Below, piece after piece: positions 50,238 through 61,666 of a DNA stretch of 64,000 bases (positions are counted from its first letter, which is position 1; each line of letters begins with the position of its first letter). This stretch comes from Rahnella woolbedingensis (GTDB taxonomy: Bacteria > Pseudomonadota > Gammaproteobacteria > Enterobacterales > Enterobacteriaceae). The stretch is from positions 1 through 64,000 of the forward strand of contig NZ_RAHH01000016.1 of the NCBI RefSeq assembly GCF_003602095.1. The letters run 5' to 3'. Below the pieces are notes generated by a model that saw only the letters and a list, made by a program, of their open reading frames with translations, did no database searches and was not told the DNA's origin. A program made the translations under genes and the position numbers.

Positions 50238-51768
50238 TGATCGCCTCCGCAATCTGCGCTTCGCTGCTCTGGTGCGGGGCGAATTCCGCGACCAGCTGGC
50301 CTTTGCGCATCACCAGCACACGGTGACTGTTGTAATAAGCTTCCGGAATTTCATCGCAAATCATCAGCACCGCCATCCCTGACTCCGCCAGATCCCGCGC
50401 GATGCGGTAAATTCCTTCTTTGTTGGCGATATCGACGCCGACGGTCGGTGAATCGAGGATCAGAATATGTGGCTGCGTCGCCACCCATTTGGCGATGGCG
50501 ATACGCTGGGCGTTACCCCCGGAAAGCGTCTTCACCGGCAGACCGCTGTCGGACACTTTTATGTTCAGGTCACGGATCAGATTTTTCACCACTGATGCGG
50601 CTTTGCGGTGATCCATCAGCCCGGTGCCGGTGTGTAACTTGTCGAAAATCGACACCAGCGTGTTGTCGTAAATGGACTGCTCCATAATCAGCCCCTGCGT
50701 CAGGCGGTCTTCCGACACGTAGGCGATACCGTGGCGGATAGCGTCGCGGTTGCTGCGAAATTTCACTGCATTGCCGTTAACGCGGATTTCACCGCTGTCC
50801 GGCTGGCTCATGCCGAACAGACTCAGACACAGTTCTGTGCGCCCTGAACCCAGCAGACCGATAATCGAGGTGATTTCGCCCTGTCGCAGTGACAGCGAAA
50901 TATCCTGATACTGGCCTTTGCGGCTCAGGTGGCTGACTTCCAGCAGCGGCGTGACATTGGCAGGCGCGCGATGCGGCAGATGACTGTAGGTAAAACGCTG
51001 TCCGGTCATCAGGAACGCCAGTTCATTGCAGTCGAGTTCGCTGGCCGGATAGGTGCCGACCAGTTTGCCGTCGCGCATCACGCTGATCCGGTCGGCGACT
51101 TCCATCACTTCATCAAGACGGTGACTGACGAACACCACGCAGATACCGGCGGCTTTTAGCTCATTGACGACCCGCAGCAGGCCATTTACCTCGGTGCGGG
51201 TCAGCGACGCGGTCGGTTCATCCATGATAACCAGGCTGGCGTCAGCAGCGATTGCGCGGCATATTGCCACTAACTGACGGTCAGCGATCGAGAGTTTTTC
51301 GACTTTACGGTCCGGATCGAGAGAAACACCGACACGTTGCATCGCCGCGACAGCTATTTTGCGCATTGCCTCGCGATGTACCCAAAAATCACCGCCCGGT
51401 AAATAACGGTGAATGGCGATATTTTCGGCCACCGATAAATTCGGAAATAAGGACAAGTCCTGATAAATAACCTGAATGCCGTAATAAGACGAAAGTTGCG
51501 GCGTCAGGGTATGAAAGAGTTTTCCATCGAGCGTAATCGCCGCGCCTTTTTCCGGCTGATACACACCAGAAATGACTTTAATAATAGTGCTTTTCCCGCA
51601 GCCATTCTGACCGGCCAGACAATGCACTTCGCCTTTATTCAGCGTCAGGCTGACATTATCCAGCGCTAAAACACCGGGGAATTTTTTACTGATTTTTTCG
51701 AGGCTGATAAAGGCCTCAGCAGGGGCAGGGGACGTGCGCGAACCGGACGACGGAGTGAGAGTGTTCAT
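50230..51768 (-). CDS. Sugar ABC transporter ATPase (two-domain, RbsA-like)
   Basis: A 512-residue protein with two ABC domains. Domain 1: Walker A GQNGCGKSTIIK, signature LSIADRQLVAICRAI, Walker B LVIMDEPTASL. Domain 2: degenerate Walker A GLLGSGRTELCL, signature LSGGNAQRIAIAKWV, Walker B ILILDSPTVGVD (with Ser in place of the usual Glu). Asymmetry of this sort is normal for the RbsA/XylG/LsrA class. Start is ATG 51768 with AAGGA upstream; a GTG lies directly before it. Confidence 0.93.
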   Translation of the reverse strand: MNTLTPSSGSRTSPAPAEAFISLEKISKKFPGVLALDNVSLTLNKGEVHCLAGQNGCGKSTIIKVISGVYQPEKGAAITLDGKLFHTLTPQLSSYYGIQVIYQDLSLFPNLSVAENIAIHRYLPGGDFWVHREAMRKIAVAAMQRVGVSLDPDRKVEKLSIADRQLVAICRAIAADASLVIMDEPTASLTRTEVNGLLRVVNELKAAGICVVFVSHRLDEVMEVADRISVMRDGKLVGTYPASELDCNELAFLMTGQRFTYSHLPHRAPANVTPLLEVSHLSRKGQYQDISLSLRQGEITSIIGLLGSGRTELCLSLFGMSQPDSGEIRVNGNAVKFRSNRDAIRHGIAYVSEDRLTQGLIMEQSIYDNTLVSIFDKLHTGTGLMDHRKAASVVKNLIRDLNIKVSDSGLPVKTLSGGNAQRIAIAKWVATQPHILILDSPTVGVDIANKEGIYRIARDLAESGMAVLMICDEIPEAYYNSHRVLVMRKGQLVAEFAPHQSSEAQIAEAING

Positions 51769-51827
51769 CACATTATCCTTACGACATTCTATTTAAGGTA
51801 TAAGTTTTCAATGTCTGATTAGAAATT

Positions 51828-51859
51828 CAGATACGGCACAGCACACAACGCCGTATCTG
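51828..51859 (-). promoter_or_regulatory. Intercistronic hairpin between binding-protein and ATPase genes
   Basis: Perfect 10-base stem CAGATACGGC / GCCGTATCTG with a 12-base loop in the 171-base gap. It lacks a T-tract on the minus strand. Probably stabilises the binding-protein mRNA and limits read-through, giving more binding protein than transporter. Confidence 0.5.
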
Positions 51860-51939
51860 TTTCTATTTGCCTGGTGTGGCGTTGGAGATAAATCTATCTC
51901 CGGTAAATATCGGGTAAATAAAATAATTAAAAAGTTAAA

Positions 51940-52926
51940 TCAGAAGCCGAGTGATTTCGCATTCTCTGGTGTGACTTCCAGAATTTTATTAAAGCGGATC
52001 ACGTGCTTATCCATATCCACATCAGCTTTACCCAGCCCTTCGATGCTCAGGTCTTTGGTCACTTCTTTACCCTGCAACAACTGGTCGGCGACGGTGACTA
52101 AGGCGTAACCGGCATCTTTTGGATCCCATAACAGCACTTTCTTAACATCCCCGCGCATCAGATATGGCGCAGCCTGAGCAGGCATGGCGATACCCACAAC
52201 CGCGATTTTGTTTTTCGCACGTTTCTGCTGAACCGCCTGACCGGCACCGATCGGGCCGAGCGAACCGAATCCGATAATCCCTTTCAGATCAGGATAGGTT
52301 TTCATTAAATCCAGCGTGGTGGAGTAAGACTTGTCGATGTTTTCTGCGACCGGGAGGCGTGAAGTGACTTCATGCATATCCGGGTATTTTTCTTTCTGAT
52401 ATTTAATCGCGGCATCTGCCCAGGCGTTATGCAAAGGCACGGTCAGGGAACCGACATAAATGGCGTAACCCCCTTTGCCACCCATATCTTTTGCCAGCTC
52501 ATCCATATTGGCTTCGGCATATTTCTGGCTGTCGATAGTTTCGATATCCCACTGGCCAATCTGCTGATCCGGCGATTCATGCGTTAACACCACGATGCCC
52601 TGATCACGCGCTTTTTTCAGCACCGGCTCCAGCACTTTGGCATCGTTTGGCACCACGATAATGGCGTCGACTTTTTTGGCGATCAAATCTTCAATCACTT
52701 TGACTTGCTGCGCCGGGTCCGGCGTGGAGGCGCCTACCTGATAGGCGTTGACGTCCAGTTTTTGCGCGGCTTCTTTCACGCCGACTTCCATACGGGTGAA
52801 CCACGGAATACCGGTCACTTTGGCGACGACGGCGATGTCGTAAGGTTTGGCGGCGAATGACGGTGTTGTGAATAACATGCATGCTGAAACCACACATGCA
52901 CTGACTAATGCGAGGTTAAATTTCAT
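51940..52926 (-). CDS. Sugar ABC transporter periplasmic binding protein (Peripla_BP_4, LsrB/RhaS-like)
   Basis: A 328-residue binding protein starting at ATG 52926. The signal peptide ends PSFA, then AKPYDIAVVAKVTGIPWFTR. Ligand-pocket blocks: VIEDLIAKKVDAIIVVPNDA, GIVVLTHESPDQ and LKGIIGFGSLGPIGAGQAV. Members of this group bind rhamnose, autoinducer-2 or pentoses; the kinase downstream points to a pentulose or pentitol. First gene of the operon that runs to 46018. No regulator gene is linked, so control must be from elsewhere. Confidence 0.9.
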   Translation of the reverse strand: MKFNLALVSACVVSACMLFTTPSFAAKPYDIAVVAKVTGIPWFTRMEVGVKEAAQKLDVNAYQVGASTPDPAQQVKVIEDLIAKKVDAIIVVPNDAKVLEPVLKKARDQGIVVLTHESPDQQIGQWDIETIDSQKYAEANMDELAKDMGGKGGYAIYVGSLTVPLHNAWADAAIKYQKEKYPDMHEVTSRLPVAENIDKSYSTTLDLMKTYPDLKGIIGFGSLGPIGAGQAVQQKRAKNKIAVVGIAMPAQAAPYLMRGDVKKVLLWDPKDAGYALVTVADQLLQGKEVTKDLSIEGLGKADVDMDKHVIRFNKILEVTPENAKSLGF

Positions 52927-53312
52927 GTCGGTACCTTTCTTATAATGTTCTGTTCTTGTGTAGGGGAACGGGCAGTGGTCATTTATTCCACACTCAGAGA
53001 TTAACTTAACGGGAAAGCGCTTTTCGCATGGTCGTGAACGGAATGTGATCAAAGCCCTTTATTGTTAAATTAAATGATTTTGTATGTTAAATTATAGTTA
53101 ATTAATTCTAAGGGCGTACTGCGATACTGCGCGGGTAATGGGTGTTACCGATAACAATGAAACAAAATTGGATCAAATAAATAACAAATAAAATACAAGC
53201 GAACAGTATCGCGGGGGTTTTCCAGAAAGAAAGTCGGGGTGCTGTTTTTTATTTGCACAGAGTGTGAACAGGGTCACGCGGAACGGATGCGCCAGAACAG
53301 TGCGGAACTGCA

Positions 53313-53341
53313 CCTCTTTCGGGCGCTGCGCCCGAAAGAGG
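53313..53341. promoter_or_regulatory. Perfect 13-base inverted repeat with 3-base loop
   Basis: CCTCTTTCGGGCG / CGCCCGAAAGAGG around CTG. No T-tract follows on either strand, so an intrinsic terminator is unlikely. It lies midway between divergent operons and might insulate them or bind a protein. Confidence 0.45.
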
Positions 53342-53550
53342 CAGAAGCGATACGCGCCGGATCACAATCCTGCATAAAACATTGCGGCGGAACTGAAATT
53401 ATTTCCCTGCATACTCATTCTTAAGCGCCCGTTGCTGCGAAAGGGGATTTTTCCTTTTATTCATTTTCTATGCATTTAAAGTGAATATCAGGCGGTATTA
53501 AGTGGTTGTTTTTTCTCAATGTGACTTTTTTTATTCACTTTTTCCTTTGC

Positions 53551-53566
53551 TGGCATGAAGACTGCA
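53551..53566 (+). promoter_or_regulatory. Sigma-54-type promoter of astCADBE
   Basis: TGGCATGAAGACTGCA has GG and GC 10 bases apart, close to TGGCACG-N4-TTGCA. Initiation would be near 53577, about 126 bases before astC. The E. coli ast operon is known to use sigma-54 with NtrC, plus ArgR. Confidence 0.65.
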
Positions 53567-53702
53567 CTCTATGATGTGACTGAGTGAGATTATTTATTAA
53601 CTTTTAAATAACAAACTAATAACCAGAATTCCTGCCGGTATGGGGGGCGGACTCCTGCACCCTGAATTCAGCCAGTCACTGGCCTTACATTAAGAGGTTT
53701 AT

Positions 53703-54923
53703 ATGGAACACCAACAGCAGTCACAAAACGTCAGCCGCCAGAACTTTGATGACTGGATGGTGCCGGTATATGCCCCTGCGGCGTTTATCCCCGTGCGTGG
53801 CGAAGGATCCTGGCTATGGGATCAGGCGGGCAAAGATTATGTCGATTTTGCGGGTGGGATCGCCGTGAATGCGCTGGGTCATACGCATCCGGAAATCCGT
53901 AAAACATTGCATGAACAGGCGGACAAAGTCTGGCATCTGGGCAACGGTTACACCAACGAACCGGTGCTGCGTCTGGCGAAACAACTGATTGACGCCACTT
54001 TTGCTGACAAAGTGTTTTTCTGTAACTCCGGTGCGGAAGCCAACGAAGCGGCGCTGAAACTGGCGAGGCTCTACGGTAATAAGTCCGGCGGCGAAAAGAA
54101 TGAAATCATCGCCTTCAAAAATGCGTTTCATGGACGCACGCTGTTTACCGTGACTACCGGCGGTCAGCCAAAGTATTCCGAAGATTTTGCGCCATTACCT
54201 CAGGCGATCACCCATCTGCCGTTTAACGATCTGGCCGCTGTCGCCGGGCAGATTTCTTCCCGCACGTGTGCCGTCATCGTTGAGCCCATTCAGGGCGAGG
54301 GCGGTGTGGTGCCGGCAGAGGCCGGATTCCTGCAAGGCCTGCGCGAGCTGTGTGACAAACATCAGGCGGTGCTGATTTTCGATGAAGTGCAGACCGGTGT
54401 CGGGCGTACCGGCGAGCTGTATGCCTATCAGCATTACGGCGTGGTGCCGGACATTCTGACCAGTGCCAAAGCGCTGGGCGGCGGTTTCCCGATTGGCGCG
54501 ATGCTGACCACCGACCGCTATGCCGCGTTATTCCAGCCGGGCACGCACGGCACCACCTACGGCGGTAACCCGCTGGCGACGGCGGTGGCGGGCAAAGTGT
54601 TTGAACTGATTAACACGCCGGAAGTGTTATCTGGTGTCACTAAACGTCATGACTGGTTTATCGCCGGACTCAAGCGCATTAACGACCGTTATCAGGTGTT
54701 CAGCGAAGTGCGCGGGCAGGGTTTACTGCTCGGTGCGGTGATGAGCGGGCGGTATAAAGATCAGGCCAAACAGCTGAATACGCTGGCGGCAGAAGAAGGG
54801 CTGATTGCGCTGATTGCCGGACCTAACGTGCTGCGCTTTGCGCCGTCGCTGATTATTCCAGGTGCGGATATTGAAGAAGGGCTTAACCGCCTTGAGCGGG
54901 CTGTCGCGCGCCTGTGCGTGTGA
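53703..54923 (+). CDS. astC: Succinylornithine transaminase AstC
   Basis: A 406-residue class III PLP aminotransferase, as long as E. coli AstC. Motifs: [76 protein letters not shown] and the PLP lysine in [15 protein letters not shown]. It converts N-succinylornithine and 2-oxoglutarate to the semialdehyde and glutamate, step 3 of the AST pathway. It is close to biosynthetic ArgD; the operon decides for AstC. Confidence 0.95.
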   Translation: MEHQQQSQNVSRQNFDDWMVPVYAPAAFIPVRGEGSWLWDQAGKDYVDFAGGIAVNALGHTHPEIRKTLHEQADKVWHLGNGYTNEPVLRLAKQLIDATFADKVFFCNSGAEANEAALKLARLYGNKSGGEKNEIIAFKNAFHGRTLFTVTTGGQPKYSEDFAPLPQAITHLPFNDLAAVAGQISSRTCAVIVEPIQGEGGVVPAEAGFLQGLRELCDKHQAVLIFDEVQTGVGRTGELYAYQHYGVVPDILTSAKALGGGFPIGAMLTTDRYAALFQPGTHGTTYGGNPLATAVAGKVFELINTPEVLSGVTKRHDWFIAGLKRINDRYQVFSEVRGQGLLLGAVMSGRYKDQAKQLNTLAAEEGLIALIAGPNVLRFAPSLIIPGADIEEGLNRLERAVARLCV

Positions 54924-54951
54924 ACAATTGGGTAAAATGAGGTAGAGCATC

Positions 54952-57500
<2,549 letters not shown>

Positions 57501-57510
57501 GGAGACAGGA

Positions 57511-58854
57511 ATGTCTGGATGTGAAGCAAATTTTGACGGATTAGTCGGGCCGACGCACCATTATGCCGGGCTGTCGTTTGGCAACGAAGCCTCCACCAAA
57601 AACCAGAATGCGGTAGCGAATCCGCGTCTGGCGGCGAAACAGGGTTTGCTGAAAATGAAAGCGCTGGCTGACCTGGGTTTTGCGCAGGGGATTTTGCCGC
57701 CGCATGAACGCCCGCATCTCAGCACTTTGCGCAAAATGGGTTTTGGTGGCAGTGATCGCGAAGTGCTGACCAAAGCGCAGGCGTATTCGCCGCGTTTGCT
57801 GTCGTCACTGAGTTCGGCGTCTTCCATGTGGGTGGCCAATGCCGCGACGGTTTCTCCCTCGGCGGACAGCGCGGACGGGCGCGTGCATTTCACCGTCGCC
57901 AACCTGAACAATAAATTTCACCGTGCGATTGAGGCGGAAACCACTTCTGCGATTTTGCGTGCGACATTCCATGCGGATAAATATTTTGCCCATCACGATG
58001 CGCTGCCGCAGGTGGCGGCGCTGGGTGACGAAGGAGCGGCCAATCACAACCGTCTGTGCGGTGCGTACGATAAACCCGGCGTGCAGGTGTTTGTTTATGG
58101 CCGTGACGGCCTGGTGACCGGAGATAACGAACCGGTACGTTACCCGGCGCGTCAGACCCGTTTAGCCAGTGACGCAATAGCCCGTTTGCACCAGCTTGAT
58201 GAAAAGCGCACGGTGTTTATCCAGCAAAATCCGCACGCCATCGACAGCGGCGTTTTCCACAACGACGTGATTTCTGTCAGCAACGGTAACGTGCTTTTCC
58301 ATCACGAACAGGCGTTTGTGAATTCCGCCAAAGCGCTGGATGAAATCCGCAGAAAAATGGCGGCGCTTGAGCTGGATTTTCAGCCAATTGAAGTGCCTCA
58401 GTCGAAAGTATCGCTCGATGATGCGGTCGCAACGTATCTGTTTAACAGCCAGTTACTGAGCAAAACGGATGGCAAAATGATGCTGGTGGTGCCGGAAGAA
58501 TCACGTCAGCACATCGGGGTGTGGGCGTATTTATCGGCATTGAGAGACAGCGGCGGGCCGGTCGATCAGATTGAAGTATTTGATTTGCGCGAAAGTATGC
58601 GTAATGGCGGCGGCCCGGCGTGTCTGCGCCTGCGTGTGGCACTTAACCGTAACGAACTGAATGCGGTGAATGTGGCCTCGCTGATGAGTGACAGCCAGTT
58701 CACACGGCTTAATACCTGGGTGGATACGCATTATCGTGACCGGATGCAGGCGAAAGATCTGGCGGATCCGCAACTGCTGACCGAAGTGCGTACAGCACTC
58801 GATGAACTGACCAATATTCTCGGGCTGGGCGCGATTTATCCGTTCCAGCGCTGA
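57511..58854 (+). CDS. astB: N-succinylarginine dihydrolase AstB
   Basis: A 447-residue member of the guanidino-group modifying superfamily, identical in length to E. coli AstB. The ATG at 57511 follows a GAGGAGA-type RBS; a longer upstream reading lies inside astD. It begins [20 protein letters not shown]. Catalytic residues are visible in [20 protein letters not shown] (His) and [15 protein letters not shown] (Cys). It hydrolyses succinylarginine to succinylornithine, two ammonia and CO2, the nitrogen-yielding step 2. Confidence 0.96.
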   Translation: MSGCEANFDGLVGPTHHYAGLSFGNEASTKNQNAVANPRLAAKQGLLKMKALADLGFAQGILPPHERPHLSTLRKMGFGGSDREVLTKAQAYSPRLLSSLSSASSMWVANAATVSPSADSADGRVHFTVANLNNKFHRAIEAETTSAILRATFHADKYFAHHDALPQVAALGDEGAANHNRLCGAYDKPGVQVFVYGRDGLVTGDNEPVRYPARQTRLASDAIARLHQLDEKRTVFIQQNPHAIDSGVFHNDVISVSNGNVLFHHEQAFVNSAKALDEIRRKMAALELDFQPIEVPQSKVSLDDAVATYLFNSQLLSKTDGKMMLVVPEESRQHIGVWAYLSALRDSGGPVDQIEVFDLRESMRNGGGPACLRLRVALNRNELNAVNVASLMSDSQFTRLNTWVDTHYRDRMQAKDLADPQLLTEVRTALDELTNILGLGAIYPFQR

Positions 58855-58872
58855 ACCTCAAAGGAGTGAGAT

Positions 58873-59853
58873 ATGTTTGATTTACTGGCGATGACACTTT
58901 CCGGCGAGGCCGTCACAGAACCCGCCGGACACACTGAAATGCTGGACTGGCAGTGGCGGGGTGAGGGTATTCTCGAACTGTCGCCGCGCCATCCCTGCGA
59001 AGCCGCGGTGGTGATTTCTGCCGGTATCCACGGCAATGAAACCGCGCCGATTGAGCTGCTGAATCAGCTGGTCAGCGAACTCCTTTCAGGGGAACGACAA
59101 TTACGCGTCCGGCTGCTGGTATTGCTGGGTAATCCGCCCGCCATGCGCCTTAATAAGCGGTTTGCCGACGCGGATATGAACCGCATGTTTGGCGGGCGTC
59201 ACGCGCGTTTTACGCCGAACGATGAAAGCCGCCGTGCACAGGAACTCGAACAGATGATGGCGCTGTTTTACCGCAGCGCGACAGCCGCAGGGACGACAGC
59301 GCGATACCACTATGATTTGCATACGGCGATCCGCGGATCAAAACATGTGCGCTTCGGGCTGTTGCCTTTGCAGGCACGCCCGAAAAGCGAGGCAATGCTC
59401 ACCTGGCTCAATGCCGCCGGGCTGGATGCGCTGGTGCATCACCGTTCGCCGGGCGGGACTTTCACGCATTTCAGCAGCGACGTTTTTCAGGCCGACAGTT
59501 GCACGCTGGAACTGGGCAAGGCACTGCCGTTTGGCAGTAACGATCACACGCAGTTCACGGGTATCCGCCGCGCGCTGGAAACACTGGTCAGCGGTGAGCC
59601 ATTGCCTGCCCGTGAAGCCGCCGCGCCGCTGCTGCATTACCGCGTGGTGCAGGATGTGATCCGGTCACAGGACGATTTCGAGCTGTTTGTCCCGGCGGAT
59701 GCCCTGAATTTTACGGCGTTCAGCAAAGGTTTTGTTATCGCCCAGGAAAGCGGAAAAACCTACAAAGTGGAAGCAGACGAGGAAGTGGTGTTATTCCCGA
59801 ATCCGAATGTCGCTTTGGGGTTGAGGGCAGGGCTGATGCTGGTGAAGATGTGA
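58873..59853 (+). CDS. astE: Succinylglutamate desuccinylase AstE
   Basis: A 326-residue zinc carboxypeptidase-like enzyme (AstE/AspA family; E. coli 322). Zinc motif SAGIHGNETAPIELL (H-x-x-E) and the third ligand in YHYDLHTAIRGSKHVRFGLL; catalytic-type Glu in CTLELGKALPFG. It releases glutamate and succinate, the last step. Final gene of astCADBE, with a strong terminator about 85 bases beyond. Confidence 0.95.
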   Translation: MFDLLAMTLSGEAVTEPAGHTEMLDWQWRGEGILELSPRHPCEAAVVISAGIHGNETAPIELLNQLVSELLSGERQLRVRLLVLLGNPPAMRLNKRFADADMNRMFGGRHARFTPNDESRRAQELEQMMALFYRSATAAGTTARYHYDLHTAIRGSKHVRFGLLPLQARPKSEAMLTWLNAAGLDALVHHRSPGGTFTHFSSDVFQADSCTLELGKALPFGSNDHTQFTGIRRALETLVSGEPLPAREAAAPLLHYRVVQDVIRSQDDFELFVPADALNFTAFSKGFVIAQESGKTYKVEADEEVVLFPNPNVALGLRAGLMLVKM

Positions 59854-59937
59854 TGAGTATTGGCGACAACATAAGCTGAGTTACTTTCAGGTAATGGTTT
59901 TATCGACAAAAACCACTCCTGCATGAACCGAACCAAA

Positions 59938-59973
59938 AGAAAAGGGTCCTGACTTTCATCAGGACCCTTTTCT
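59938..59973. terminator. Terminator between astE and tRNA-Ser
   Basis: Stem AAAAGGGTCCTGA / TCAGGACCCTTTT with a 6-base loop and T-rich end. It suits both the ast operon and the converging tRNA-Ser gene. Confidence 0.9.
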
Positions 59974-59979
59974 TTAATA

Positions 59980-60069
59980 TGGCGGTGAGGGAGGGGTTCG
60001 AACCCTCGATACGATTACTCGTATACACACTTTCCAGGCGTGCTCCTTCAGCCACTCAGACACCTCACC
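59980..60069 (-). tRNA. tRNA-Ser (anticodon GGA), copy 1
   Basis: 90 bases with encoded CCA. Minus strand reads GGTGAGGTGTCTGAGTGGC, anticodon loop CTGGAAAG, a long class II variable arm, T-loop GGTTCGAACC, and acceptor CCTCACCGCCA. E. coli serX/serW lie near ghrA likewise. Confidence 0.97.
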
Positions 60070-60224
60070 GTATTCGTTACAGCGCGAGCGTTGCAACGGG
60101 GCGCTACTATAGGGAGACAGCCGCGAAGGGTCAAGAAAATTATAGGCGTTTTGCCTCAGGCGCTCAGAGTCTGGTCAGCAGGGGGCATTACGCGGTTTTC
60201 CGGGTTTTTAAAGCGCCCAAAACA

Positions 60225-60258
60225 AAAAAGGTCCTGATTTTCATCAGAACCTTTTTTG
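60225..60258. terminator. Terminator between the two tRNA-Ser genes
   Basis: Stem AAAAAAGGTCCTGA / TCAGAACCTTTTTT with one mismatch and loop TTTTCA. It closely resembles the hairpin at 59938, suggesting the tRNA plus terminator unit was duplicated. Confidence 0.85.
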
Positions 60259-60265
60259 TTTAATG

Positions 60266-60355
60266 TGGTGGAGAGAGAGGGGTTCGAACCCTCGATACGA
60301 TTGCTCATATACACACTTTCCAGGCGTGCTCCTTCAGCCACTCAGACACCTCTCC
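60266..60355 (-). tRNA. tRNA-Ser (anticodon GGA), copy 2
   Basis: 90 bases with encoded CCA. It differs from copy 1 mainly in the acceptor stem (GGAGAGG ... TCTCTCC) and the variable arm (TATATGAGCAATCGTATC). The anticodon region CTGGAAAG is the same. Acceptor changes are paired on both strands, so both genes look functional. Confidence 0.96.
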
Positions 60356-60657
60356 AGTCGTCCGCTGCACCGCAGTGCTGCTGACCGGCGCTAATGTAGG
60401 GAAAAGTCGCCTCAGCGTCAACCCTCTTTTTGCAGGTTCTGTGCCGTTTAGACAAACTTAGAGCAATTTGATGATTTAAAGAGCAAATAATGCCGTAAGG
60501 ATGAGCAGCCGGTATCGGGTTGCAGGACATGATGATTATTGCCGTCATAACGCGTCACTCAACACGCCCCGAACTCCGGGGCTTATTCTTTTTTGCGCCT
60601 CAGGCTTGCATCCCGATGATATTCAGGGAAATCTGTCTGTTCACAGGAGGTTTCCCG
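60356..60657. other. Intergenic before ghrA
   Basis: Holds the promoter sides of tRNA-Ser and ghrA and a terminator-like hairpin at 60566-60594. An in-frame extension of ghrA to 60520 exists but crosses this hairpin and is not supported. Confidence 0.5.
60566..60594 (+). terminator. Terminator-like hairpin in the ghrA leader
   Basis: GCCCCG / CGGGGC with loop AACTC followed by TTATTCTTTTTT, 64 bases upstream of the ghrA ATG on the same strand. No plus-strand gene precedes it, so it may be an attenuator of ghrA or the end of a small RNA. Confidence 0.55.
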
Positions 60658-61599
60658 ATGAACATTATTTTTTACCACCCTACATTTGATGCAAAGCCCT
60701 GGATTGACGGAATAACAAAAAGATTACCGCAGGCCAACGTACGTGTGTGGAATGCCAATGATCATGAACCGGCGGATTATGCGCTGGTCTGGCGTCCGCC
60801 GTACGCCATGCTCGCGCCGCGAACAATGCTCAAAGGCATTTTCGCGCTGGGGGCGGGCGTCGATGCGATCCTCACGCAGGAACAGCGTCAGCCGGGCACT
60901 TTGCCCGCCGGTGTGCCGTTGTTGCGCCTGGAAGATACCGGCATGGCTTTGCAGATGCAGGAATATGCGCTGGCCAGCGTGCTGCGTTATTTTCGCCGGA
61001 TGGACGAATATCAGCTGTTCCAGCAACAGAAACAGTGGCGTCCGCTTGCGCCGCATTCACGCAGTGAATTCACCATCGGTATTCTGGGTGCCGGCGTGCT
61101 TGGCAGCAGCGTGGCGCAGGCGCTGGTGGATATGCAGTTTACCGTGCGCAGTTGGAGTCGCAGTGCCAAGTCGCAGGAAGGCGTGCAAAGTTTCTACGGC
61201 GACGACCAGCTGTCGGCGTTTGCCAGCGGCTGTAAGGTGCTGATCAACCTGTTACCGAATACGCCGCACACCGCCGGTATTCTCAATCATCAACTGTTCA
61301 CAAATCTTTCGCATAATGCGTATCTGATTAACCTTGGCCGTGGCGGTCATCTGGTGGAAGGCGATTTGCTGCGTGCACTCGACAGCGGGCAGCTAGCGGC
61401 GGCCACGCTCGACGTCTTTGTTGAAGAGCCGTTGCCTGGCATGCACCCGTTCTGGTCGCATCCGCGCGTGAGCATTACGCCGCACGTCGCTGCGGATACG
61501 CTGCCGGAAGAAGCGATGGACAGCATTGTCAGCAATATTCTGGCAATAGAAGCGGGGCGGGAGCCAAAAGGGCGTGTCGATCTCGGTCGGGGTTACTGA
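60658..61599 (+). CDS. ghrA: Glyoxylate/hydroxypyruvate reductase A
   Basis: A 313-residue D-2-hydroxyacid dehydrogenase (E. coli GhrA 312). ATG 60658 with ACAGGAGG upstream begins MNIIFYHPTFDAKPWIDGI, the GhrA start. NAD(P) motif GILGAGVLGSSVAQAL, catalytic Arg in LINLLPNTPHTAG/NLGRGGHLVEGDLL, Glu in DVFVEEPLPG, His in VSITPHVAAD. It reduces glyoxylate and hydroxypyruvate with NADPH. It heads ghrA-ycdX-ycdY as in E. coli. Confidence 0.95.
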   Translation: MNIIFYHPTFDAKPWIDGITKRLPQANVRVWNANDHEPADYALVWRPPYAMLAPRTMLKGIFALGAGVDAILTQEQRQPGTLPAGVPLLRLEDTGMALQMQEYALASVLRYFRRMDEYQLFQQQKQWRPLAPHSRSEFTIGILGAGVLGSSVAQALVDMQFTVRSWSRSAKSQEGVQSFYGDDQLSAFASGCKVLINLLPNTPHTAGILNHQLFTNLSHNAYLINLGRGGHLVEGDLLRALDSGQLAAATLDVFVEEPLPGMHPFWSHPRVSITPHVAADTLPEEAMDSIVSNILAIEAGREPKGRVDLGRGY

Positions 61600-61666
61600 C
61601 GTTCATCTGCTAACATTATAAATGCTGCGGTTATTTCGCCGTGGCAGAATACTTCAAGGAGATACC

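Larger units (their letters stand above)
52927..53702. other. Divergent intergenic region between the sugar operon and ast
   Basis: Contains the sugar-operon promoter side, a perfect 13-base inverted repeat (53313-53341) and the astC sigma-54-type promoter (53551). TGCATTTAAAGTGA at 53471-53484 agrees with the core of an ArgR box (TGAATWWWWATTCA) at 11 of 14 positions, suggestive only. No ORF here is convincing. Confidence 0.5.

Noticed and set aside
53521..53545. GTGACTTTTTTTATTCAC as an ArgR box
   Set aside because: The half-sites are two bases too far apart for an 18-base ArgR box.
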